This document shows positions 25,110-31,767 of a stretch of DNA of 64,000 nt, piece after piece. The number at the start of each line of letters is the position of its first letter. Position 1 is the stretch's first letter. A program made the position numbers and the translations under genes. Source of the stretch: Planctomycetota bacterium (lineage in GTDB: Bacteria > Planctomycetota > UBA1135 > GCA-002686595); NCBI GenBank assembly GCA_028278425.1, contig JANQEJ010000345.1, positions 25,755 to 89,754 on the forward strand, given 5' to 3'. Under the pieces are notes generated by a model. The model did not search any database, had not been told where the DNA came from, and saw only the letters and a program-made list of their open reading frames with translations.

Positions 25110-25869
25110 TCGTGGCGGCGTAAGCACCGAACCGCTCCGGGCGGTTGATGCTCTCGCGGAGCATCCGGTGGAGCCGCGTGTCGACTTCGAATCCAATCGA
25201 CCGCCGGCCCACCAGTCGAGCGACCGCGAGAACCGTGCCCGAGCCAGCAAACGGCGCCACGACCAAGTCGCCGGGATTGGTCAGCTGCTCGATGCAATAG
25301 CGAGCGACCTCCGGGTGGATCGCGTCTCGAAAGACGTAACCTTCGCTGTCCCGCCGGTATCCGCCACCTGGAAGGAGCCAGACATCAGCGGCGAATTCGG
25401 CGCTTGTGGCCCCGCGTGTCACGTTGTGCGCCTTCAACCCGGACGCTTGAAAGAACTGGATGAACGAGTACGTGTATCGATACTTGTTCTGACGAAGGCT
25501 CTTTGCCCAGATCTTGAGGTCGATGCATCGCAACCCGACTGACTCGGCGACGGTACGTAGGTCAGTGTGCTTCTGCCAGATGCAGCCGTCGAAGGACCCG
25601 TCCCCGCGGTTGAGCCGCGCATGGTCGCGCAGATCCGTGTTGATGACCACCAAGACCCCGCTCGGGCGTAGGATTCGAACACACTCTGCGAAGACGGTAC
25701 CAAGCGTCTCCAAATAGGAAAGCTTGTCGAGCTCGCCTTGGTTCGCAAAAGTGAACGGCGGCGCTGCGATTACGAGCTGCGCATCCCCGCTCGCGACCTC
25801 GCTCATGCGCTCCGCACTCTTCAGTTGTAGCTCCACGGATAGCGGCGACACAACGCTGCCCACGCTCAC
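25078..25869 (-). CDS. DNA-methyltransferase-like protein (N4/N6 adenine/cytosine type) with altered catalytic motif
   Basis: 263 residues from GTG 25869, two bases after the stop of the upstream gene. Motif order is that of beta-class amino-methyltransferases: catalytic motif IV first, SAM-binding motif I late. Motif I is VVAPFAGSGTVLAVARLVGRR followed by SIGFEVD. Motif IV reads AAPPF (residues 35-39), where active enzymes have D, N or S before PPY/PPF, so catalysis is uncertain. HPEVARYCIEQLTNPGDLVV and GYVFRDAIHPE fit phage or restriction-type methylases. No restriction endonuclease is adjacent. It is the last gene of a three-gene cassette with two membrane-anchored paralogues. Confidence 0.8.
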   Translation of the reverse strand: MSVGSVVSPLSVELQLKSAERMSEVASGDAQLVIAAPPFTFANQGELDKLSYLETLGTVFAECVRILRPSGVLVVINTDLRDHARLNRGDGSFDGCIWQKHTDLRTVAESVGLRCIDLKIWAKSLRQNKYRYTYSFIQFFQASGLKAHNVTRGATSAEFAADVWLLPGGGYRRDSEGYVFRDAIHPEVARYCIEQLTNPGDLVVAPFAGSGTVLAVARLVGRRSIGFEVDTRLHRMLRESINRPERFGAYAATIKNLKGASRK

Positions 25870-25871
25870 TT

Positions 25872-26381
25872 CTAGTTGGCAGATGTCTCCCGACGTATCA
25901 TCGTCAGGCGGCCGCCGCGAACCGTGAAGACCTTCTTGCCCTGGATTTCCTGGCTATTACGGCCGGACCAGCTCCCCTCGAGCTCGTTCGCGTTGTCGGA
26001 CAGCTGCAGGCAGGCAACGCCGATGTTGGCCGCCCTCGGATAATCCTGACCCTTGTATATGAGGATCACGTATCGAGTTGTGCTGATCTCGCCGGTGATC
26101 GTGTACTTGTAGGTTGTATTGTCATGAACGGCGGTCCCGTAGCCCCGAAACCCCAGCCCCTTCGTCCATTTTTCGAATGTCACCTCATCCTTGACGAACA
26201 CGGTGTCGTCCTCGAAACGCCACTCAGCTTTCCAGACCGTGTTGACGATGTCGGGCACGTGGTGCCGACGCCGCAACCGTTTGGACAGGAGAGCCTCGAC
26301 ACCCTTGCTGGCGACCGGTACGAGGGCCCCGCCCATTGCGAAGGCGCCGCCAATCCAAGCAGCGGTGATAGTGGGATCCAC
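25872..26381 (-). CDS. Membrane-anchored lipocalin-like beta-barrel protein, paralogue B
   Basis: 169 residues: an N-terminal hydrophobic helix (about 5-25), a basic linker (SKRLRRRHH), then about 120 residues of alternating beta strands (VWKAEWRFEDD, KYTITGEI, YVILIYKGQDYP, ACLQLSDNANELEGSWSGR). The pattern P-D-I-x-x-x-W-K, then Y/G strands, ending G-x-W-x-G-R matches the neighbour at 26402-26902, so they are paralogues. The shape recalls the membrane-plus-beta-barrel effectors of the Cap15 type, but that is inference from pattern only. Lies 20 bp after the paralogue and 2 bp before the methyltransferase start. Confidence 0.6.
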   Translation of the reverse strand: MDPTITAAWIGGAFAMGGALVPVASKGVEALLSKRLRRRHHVPDIVNTVWKAEWRFEDDTVFVKDEVTFEKWTKGLGFRGYGTAVHDNTTYKYTITGEISTTRYVILIYKGQDYPRAANIGVACLQLSDNANELEGSWSGRNSQEIQGKKVFTVRGGRLTMIRRETSAN

Positions 26382-26401
26382 TTGACGTCCGCCGAAGGGT
26401 G

Positions 26402-26902
26402 TCAGGAAGCTACGGGGACATTCGCCTGCGATCCCTCACGCCGCCATTCCACCCGGCCCCCGCTCAGCTGACCCGAGAAACGACGGCCGAACCACTGTCC
26501 CTTCATCGTTGTGCCGTCGCGTGAGAGCTCCATGCAGAGCACACCGTGATTCGGCTCATACGGGTACTTCTCCGCTTTGTATTCAGCGATGACGACCCGC
26601 GACGGATCGATGGCGCCGCGAATCGGATACATCAGACTGAACTGGGGTTGATGACCGCGCGCGTCGAACTCGCCGTCGCGCCCCCAGTGGTAGATCTCGA
26701 TCCGGTCCTCGACCTTGGGCTCGTCTTGTGACCGGTCATCGAACCACCGACACTTCCAGACGCCCAGGATGTCGGGGATGCGATGCGTCGACCTGAACGT
26801 GCGCGCCTGATGACGCTGCCAGAGCAGAAGCATCATGACGGCGGTGAGTCCTCCGGCGACAACGCTTCCCAAGACGATGAGGGTCAGGATAAGTGCACTC
26901 AT
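26402..26902 (-). CDS. Membrane-anchored lipocalin-like beta-barrel protein, paralogue A
   Basis: 166 residues and the first gene of the minus-strand cassette. One strong transmembrane helix (about 4-27, LTLIVLGSVVAGGLTAVMMLL), a basic linker (WQRHQARTFRSTHR), then a beta domain starting IPDILGVWKCRWFDD and ending MKGQWFGRRFSGQ. It shares linker position, IPDI/VPDI start, W-x-x-x-W pair and G-x-W-x-G-R end with paralogue B. A good ribosome-binding site (CGGAGG, 6 nt) precedes ATG 26902, and TAGGAT lies at 26938-26933. The family is not recognised. A sensor or membrane effector role is a guess from architecture and company. Confidence 0.62.
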   Translation of the reverse strand: MSALILTLIVLGSVVAGGLTAVMMLLLWQRHQARTFRSTHRIPDILGVWKCRWFDDRSQDEPKVEDRIEIYHWGRDGEFDARGHQPQFSLMYPIRGAIDPSRVVIAEYKAEKYPYEPNHGVLCMELSRDGTTMKGQWFGRRFSGQLSGGRVEWRREGSQANVPVAS

Positions 26903-26932
26903 AGCGACCTCCGAGGCCAGTCCACCGCGTCC

Positions 26933-26938
26933 ATCCTA
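26933..26938 (-). promoter_or_regulatory. Candidate -10 TAGGAT of the accessory cassette
   Basis: TAGGAT on the minus strand, 30 nt before ATG 26902, with a Shine-Dalgarno sequence in between. It would drive both membrane-anchored paralogues and the methyltransferase-like gene as one transcript. Confidence 0.45.
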
Positions 26939-27313
26939 CCGTGTGCGGGCGGCCGGACAGGCCGAACAAGCTGCATTCAGGGGAGATTGTTCTAGGGGCA
27001 CGTAGACGCACGCGTACGCGCCGGCCAGCCGTGGTCAGAGTTTGCCGCTCGCTCGCAACTCATCCCTCCGCCGAGCCTTCCTCTGTGACTCCTGCTCGTC
27101 GCCCGAGGAACACGACCCTGCGCCGCGCGCCGCTCAGGAGCGCAGCGTGACCCGGGGATCGACCTCCTCCTCCCTCGCCGATCAGAATCCCGCCGCCCCC
27201 TGCTAGAGTGCCCGCGCGAGCGCGATCGGCGGCGACTCGTCCGAAACCCCAAGGTGCGCGAGGATGCGGCGTGCGACACCTCGGGCTTGCGCCCATCGAC
27301 ACAAACCACGGAG

Positions 27314-27319
27314 TAGCAT
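27314..27319 (+). promoter_or_regulatory. Leaderless-type -10 element TAGCAT
   Basis: TAGCAT is followed by exactly 6 nt (ACGGCC) and ATG 27326. Same geometry as at 12406, 31756, 41432, 42701 and 51938. Confidence 0.55.
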
Positions 27320-27325
27320 ACGGCC

Positions 27326-28492
27326 ATGCAGCCTGCCCTCTTCCTCGCCCTCGTCGCGCTGACCGCATCCGATCCCGCCGAGCGCATCGCCGAGCGTTGC
27401 CAGGCCGTGCTCGACGGCATGCTCGAAGCGGACGCCTTCCCCGGCGGCTCGGCCGCGTTGATCCTGCCCGATGGCACCGAGCTGACGTTCGTCGCGGGTT
27501 ACGCCGACAAGGACGCGAAGACGCCGATGAAGCCGGATGACCGGCTGCTGTCGGGCAGCATCGGCAAGACCTACGTGGCCGCATCCGCGTTGAAGCTGGT
27601 CTCCGAGGAGAAGCTCGATCTCGACGCGAAGGTGTCGACGTACTTCGAAGGCGAGCGCGCGGAGTGGTTCGCGCAAGTGCCGAACGCGAAGGAGATCACC
27701 GTGCGCCAGCTCCTGCGACACGAGACCGGGATTCCGCGCTACGTCTACGCGCGCGCGTTCTGGGACGACCTCCTGGGCGATCCGGACCGGAGCTGGAAGC
27801 CGGGCGAGCAGGTCGAGTACGTCTTCGATCAGCCTCCGCTGCACGCGGCGGGCGAGGGCTGGGCGTACTCGGACACGAACTACATCGTGCTCGGCGTCCT
27901 CATCGAGGAGCTGACGGGCAAGGCCTTCAACGACTACGCCCGCGAGACGCTGCTCGAGCCGCTCGGCCTGCGGGACACCGTGCCGTCCGACTCGCGAAGC
28001 GTCCCCGGCGTGGTCCAGGGTTACAGCTCGCTCTTCGCCAACCTCGGCGTGCCGGACAAGTCCCTGGACGACGACGGACGATTTGCGCTCAACCCGCAGT
28101 TCGAGTGGTGCGGCGGCGGTTACGCGAACACGCCGCTCGACCTGGCGCGCTGGGCGCGCCTGCTCTACTCCGGCAAGGCCTTCGAGGGCGATTACCTGGA
28201 CGAGATGCTCGACGCCGTGCCCGCAGACCCGAGGCTGCTCGGGCAGGGAGTCTTGTACGGCCTCGGCGTCATGATCCACCCGACGAGCGAGGGTCCCCTG
28301 CGTGGGCACGACGGCGTCATGACCGGGTACCTCTCGACGATGGGTTACTTTCCGGAACGCGAGCTGGCGCTCGCCTTCCAGATCAACGCGGACGACCGTC
28401 ACCCGTTAGGGCGGCCGATGGTCGACGTCCTGGTCGAGCTCGCGCGCATCGCGCACGAGGAGCTGACGGCTGGAGGACCCGAAGACGACTAG
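27326..28492 (+). CDS. Secreted serine hydrolase of the beta-lactamase/S12 family
   Basis: 388 residues with a short signal sequence (PALFLALVALTAS). The three class C/S12 motifs are visible: SxxK as SIGK (Ser78-Lys81), YxN-like in WAYSDTNYIVLG, and HxG as GHDGVMTG near residue 330. The enzyme is probably a D-alanyl-D-alanine peptidase, esterase or beta-lactamase-like hydrolase in the periplasm. The specific substrate cannot be told from sequence. Its stop overlaps the stop of the convergent sigma fusion. Confidence 0.88.
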   Translation: MQPALFLALVALTASDPAERIAERCQAVLDGMLEADAFPGGSAALILPDGTELTFVAGYADKDAKTPMKPDDRLLSGSIGKTYVAASALKLVSEEKLDLDAKVSTYFEGERAEWFAQVPNAKEITVRQLLRHETGIPRYVYARAFWDDLLGDPDRSWKPGEQVEYVFDQPPLHAAGEGWAYSDTNYIVLGVLIEELTGKAFNDYARETLLEPLGLRDTVPSDSRSVPGVVQGYSSLFANLGVPDKSLDDDGRFALNPQFEWCGGGYANTPLDLARWARLLYSGKAFEGDYLDEMLDAVPADPRLLGQGVLYGLGVMIHPTSEGPLRGHDGVMTGYLSTMGYFPERELALAFQINADDRHPLGRPMVDVLVELARIAHEELTAGGPEDD

Positions 28493-31002
28493 AGCCTTAG
28501 CACCGTGACCTCGCCCGGCTGAAGTCGGATGGGCACGCGCCGTACCTCCTCGCTCTTCTTCCGCAGCACTAGAGTTCTGGCGCTCTCGTCGGTGAGAGCC
28601 ACCTCGGACACACCGTCCTCAATGAGGATCAAGTTGGCGCTGCTGCTGACGCTGGTGAGACCCCACTGCACGAACGCCGTGAGCCGCTCTCCCTCCTCGT
28701 TCAGCAGGTAGAACCCGTCCGCCTCCTCCGGGTCGTGCTCCAAGACGACCTGCACCTTGCACTCCGCCAGCACGCGGATCTGCAATCGCTCCACGTCCAT
28801 GCTCGTGTCGAGGTTGAACCGCGTGAAGGCGATCTCTTCCCCGGAAACCTGCAAGAGCGTTCGCTCTACGCAGAGGGGACCGAGCTCGAAGTGTCCCTGG
28901 TCATCCGTCAGTGTGTTGAGATCCAGGAACGTGTAGGGGATTCGCCTCTCCGACCCCGGCATACGTCGGTTGGCAGAGATGTAGGCGCCGCCTACCGGAC
29001 TTCCATCGAACCGCACGACCCGGCCTGCAACCCGGCGCGCGGGCGTCTCCTGGTTGAGCAACAGGATCACCCCTGTGGATCCACCCTCAACCGTCACGGG
29101 TTGGGCGAGCTCCATGCTCTCGGGGTCGGCCGCCTGGAGCTCATAGGGCCTGGGCAGGAGAGAGCGAATCTCGAACCGCCCCTCCGCGTCCGTCGTTGCA
29201 TGACGGGCGTAGATCGAGTCCCCGCCGTCACCCGTCATCAGGGCCTCGATCTTGACCCGCCCCGAGAAGCCTCCCACCGAGGCTTGGCCGAACGTGGTCC
29301 CGTCCCAGCTCCACACGCGGGCTCCCCGAACGGGGGAGCCCTCTTCGTCGATCACTCGTCCCGAGATCGAGAGCGGGCTCGGGCCGAGGACCAGGACGAC
29401 GGCATCCGTCGAACCGTCGTCCGAAACACTGATCGGCTCGGACGGCAGGTATCCCTTCTTGACGGCCCGCAGAACCGACTCGGCTTCTCCGGGTTCCTTG
29501 GCGATCACGAACCAACCTTCCTCGTCGGTGCGCGTCGTCTTCGCGCCGAGAGCGACCCATGCGTCGGGCACGGCCGCCCCGAAGAGATCTACCACCTGAC
29601 CTTCAAGCGTGTTGTTCGCGACAACGCGCGTCAGGACGATCTCCAGATCCGTCGTGGACGCCTCGGGTAGGGGTTCGTTGTACCTCTCGAAGCCCTCCGG
29701 AAGCGCCTCGAGCCGCGTTCCCGGCGTCCATCCGACGCCGACAAGCTCGAAGCGGCCCGCGTCGTCCGTCTGGAACGCCCAGTGTCGCTGGCGCGAGCGC
29801 TGGACACCGATGCTCAGCGCGATCGCCTCGCTCTCTTCCATCTGCGCGAACAGCATCACACCTGCCAGCGGTGTCCCCTGCTCGTCGGTGACGACTCCCG
29901 CGTAGGTTCGCCGGGGCGCCACGATGATGACCGCCTCGTCGGGCGGCTCGCTGGTCAGGATCTCCCGAGGCATGATCGTCGTGTAGGACTCGTTCTCCGC
30001 GACGAGCCGTCCGAGCTCGCCGGAGTGGTGCATCGAGAAGGAACCGGCTTCGTCGGTTGTCACCCCGCCTTCGTCGTCCAGGGGGAGGTAGACCCCGTCC
30101 TCGAGTCGCTCGAAGCGCACGGGTATCCCGGGAACGCCCTGGAGCTCCGCGTCCTGGACTCGGCCGACGAGGAGGGGAGGCGTTTCCGCGACCACCTGCT
30201 CCACGACCTCGACGGCCCGTCGGTCACCTTCGCCGGGTTCAATCGCTTCGACCGCCGTCGACGCCCTCACCGCGGTGGATGAATCGGTTGGTGGTGTCAG
30301 ATCGGTCGAGACCGCGGGCTCCGCCGTCGCCATCCGGTCGGTCCGGCCCGACCACCACATGACGGTGGCCGCGACGACCACGACGCCCACTACCGCTGCG
30401 AGAGCTGCATTCGTCTTCATCAGAACGACTCCTTGGACAAGCGCGCCCCACCGAGGATCCGACGCGAATGGCGTCAGGGCGGCGAGCCAAGCACGGCGAT
30501 CTCCGCCAAAGGAGCCGTCCAAGCGCCGGCGGAGAAGGTCCAGGCCCCGCTCCAGCCGACTGTGGACCGTCTTCACCGGCACCCGTAGGCGTTGCGCCAC
30601 CTCCCGGGGAGGCAGTCCGTCGAAGTACCGAAGTACGACGGCGGTGCGATATGGCTCGCGGAGCGAGAGGACGGCGTCGGCGACGGCACGCTGTAGAGAG
30701 ACGCGCTCGGCGACCTCGTGCGCAGAGGGTGCGGTTCCCGTCTTGCCGGCACGGGCCTCGTACTCGAGCCTTCGAGCGCTGCCGCGGTGGCTCTGCCGTA
30801 CGGTGTTACGAAGAACCGACCCGAGCCAGCGGCGAGCGGGAAAGCCCAGGGTCGAGGCCCGCTGAATGGCCGCTATCAGCGTGTCCTGGACCGAGTCTTC
30901 CGCGCCGTGAGGGTCGCGATGGAGGTGACGGGCAAGCCTACGAAGCCAAGCGCTCTCCTCTAGGAGAAGCTCGGTCGGCGGGGTTGGGCGGGGGATCGAC
31001 AT
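28489..31002 (-). CDS. ECF sigma factor fused to a transmembrane helix and extracytoplasmic carboxypeptidase-regulatory-like domains
   Basis: 837 residues. Residues about 10-100 are sigma region 2 (HGAEDSVQDTLIAAIQ, WLGSVLRNTVRQSHR) and about 120-178 region 4 (LREPYRTAVVLRYFDGLPPREVA, VKTVHSRLERGLDLL). A transmembrane helix follows at about 197-216 (ALAAVVGVVVVAATVMWW). The remaining 620 residues carry repeated carboxypeptidase-regulatory-like beta domains (GVVTDEQGTPLAGVMLF, GQVVDLFGAAVPDAWVAL, GRVIDEEGSPVRGARVW, GRVVRFDGSPVGGAYI). The sigma part would sit in the cytoplasm and the sensor part outside, with no separate anti-sigma factor. An internal ATG at 30420 (residue 195), just before the helix, has its own AAGGAG 8 nt upstream, so the anchored part may also be made alone. 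Confidence 0.88.
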   Translation of the reverse strand: MSIPRPTPPTELLLEESAWLRRLARHLHRDPHGAEDSVQDTLIAAIQRASTLGFPARRWLGSVLRNTVRQSHRGSARRLEYEARAGKTGTAPSAHEVAERVSLQRAVADAVLSLREPYRTAVVLRYFDGLPPREVAQRLRVPVKTVHSRLERGLDLLRRRLDGSFGGDRRAWLAALTPFASDPRWGALVQGVVLMKTNAALAAVVGVVVVAATVMWWSGRTDRMATAEPAVSTDLTPPTDSSTAVRASTAVEAIEPGEGDRRAVEVVEQVVAETPPLLVGRVQDAELQGVPGIPVRFERLEDGVYLPLDDEGGVTTDEAGSFSMHHSGELGRLVAENESYTTIMPREILTSEPPDEAVIIVAPRRTYAGVVTDEQGTPLAGVMLFAQMEESEAIALSIGVQRSRQRHWAFQTDDAGRFELVGVGWTPGTRLEALPEGFERYNEPLPEASTTDLEIVLTRVVANNTLEGQVVDLFGAAVPDAWVALGAKTTRTDEEGWFVIAKEPGEAESVLRAVKKGYLPSEPISVSDDGSTDAVVLVLGPSPLSISGRVIDEEGSPVRGARVWSWDGTTFGQASVGGFSGRVKIEALMTGDGGDSIYARHATTDAEGRFEIRSLLPRPYELQAADPESMELAQPVTVEGGSTGVILLLNQETPARRVAGRVVRFDGSPVGGAYISANRRMPGSERRIPYTFLDLNTLTDDQGHFELGPLCVERTLLQVSGEEIAFTRFNLDTSMDVERLQIRVLAECKVQVVLEHDPEEADGFYLLNEEGERLTAFVQWGLTSVSSSANLILIEDGVSEVALTDESARTLVLRKKSEEVRRVPIRLQPGEVTVLRL
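30418..30434 (-). promoter_or_regulatory. Internal ribosome-binding site and start inside the sigma fusion
   Basis: AAGGAG (30434-30429), an 8-nt spacer and ATG (30420-30418) lie in frame between the sigma domain and the transmembrane helix. This could yield a 643-residue membrane protein without the sigma part, or mark where two ancestral genes joined. Confidence 0.5.
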
Positions 31003-31075
31003 TGGGCCGCACCTACCTGGTTGCCGCTCGATGCCAGATTACCCCCGCGAGTCGGAGGATTGTCGGGAGATTCGC

Positions 31076-31687
31076 CTACCGCTTGTAGGTCATCTCCATC
31101 TGCTTGAACTCTTCGCCGTCCGGCGACGTCGAGCCCCACATCTGCATGACGAACTCGTTGTCGCTGACGTCCCACGTCACCGTGCGGAACGGACGACCGC
31201 CAGGAGCGAGCGGGTCGTACGCGGTCCCGTGCATGTGGATCGCGCCTTCCTCGTCCTCGTAGCCGGTCGCGATCGAGTACCCCGTGCTCATGTTGTCGAT
31301 CCACATGTTGAAGTACTCGCCGTTGTTCTTGTTGAAGCCCATGATGAGCATGCCCTCGAACGGCATGCCCTCCCAGCTCATCTTGAACTCCTGCGTGATG
31401 TAGCGGCCGCCGAAGAGCTCCTTGACGGTGGCGGTCGCCTCCATCGGGATTCCTTCGCCGTCGGGGGTCATCCAGTGGGTCCCCGTGACGTTCCAGTAGC
31501 CGACGCCCTTCGTGAGCTCCGTGTGCTCCTCCCCGGGCATGCCGGCCTCCATCATGGCCTGCATGTACTCCGGGTTCTCCATCGGGTTGGGGCCGTAGTC
31601 CGGACCTTCGTACTTGACGCTCGACGTCGTGCCGCAGGCGGTCAGGGCGAACGTGGCGAGGGCGAGCGAGGCGATTTCCTTCTTCAT
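31076..31687 (-). CDS. DUF1579-family lipoprotein
   Basis: 203 residues from ATG 31687, chosen because it starts a lipoprotein signal peptide (KKEIASLALATFALTAC, Cys18). Then a DUF1579-like beta domain: YWNVTGTHWMTPDGEGIPMEATATVKELFGGRYITQEFK, a GFNKNNGEYFNMWIDNMST segment, and VTWDVSDNEFVMQMWG. Several Met- and Gly-rich segments occur. DUF1579 proteins are widespread in Planctomycetota and uncharacterised. Divergent from the gamma-glutamyltransferase homologue, 80 bp between starts. Confidence 0.8.
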   Translation of the reverse strand: MKKEIASLALATFALTACGTTSSVKYEGPDYGPNPMENPEYMQAMMEAGMPGEEHTELTKGVGYWNVTGTHWMTPDGEGIPMEATATVKELFGGRYITQEFKMSWEGMPFEGMLIMGFNKNNGEYFNMWIDNMSTGYSIATGYEDEEGAIHMHGTAYDPLAPGGRPFRTVTWDVSDNEFVMQMWGSTSPDGEEFKQMEMTYKR

Positions 31688-31755
31688 CTCTGTCTTGGCT
31701 GTCGTGGGTTTCCAGGGGGGATAGAGAGCGCGATGGGCCGCACAGGATACCGAGC

Positions 31756-31761
31756 TACCAT
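31756..31761 (+). promoter_or_regulatory. Leaderless-type -10 element TACCAT
   Basis: TACCAT, then 6 nt (GCTGAC), then ATG 31768. No Shine-Dalgarno sequence fits in the space. Confidence 0.55.
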
Positions 31762-31767
31762 GCTGAC

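Larger units (their letters stand above)
26903..27325. other. 423-bp gap between the accessory cassette and the serine hydrolase
   Basis: The left end carries a minus-strand promoter candidate for the cassette (TAGGAT at 26933-26938, leader about 30 nt). The right end carries TAGCAT 6 nt before the serine-hydrolase ATG. Between them I find no credible coding frame, tRNA or strong hairpin. It may be the boundary of the accessory segment. Confidence 0.5.

Noticed and set aside
23853..26902. Calling the cassette a CBASS or restriction-modification system
   Set aside because: No CD-NTase, no nuclease and no specificity subunit are present. The barrel resemblance is pattern-based only.
26992..27584. 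Minus-strand open frames across 26992-27584 as small genes
   Set aside because: They run into the antisense of the serine hydrolase, have no ribosome site and show Arg/Ser-rich composition.
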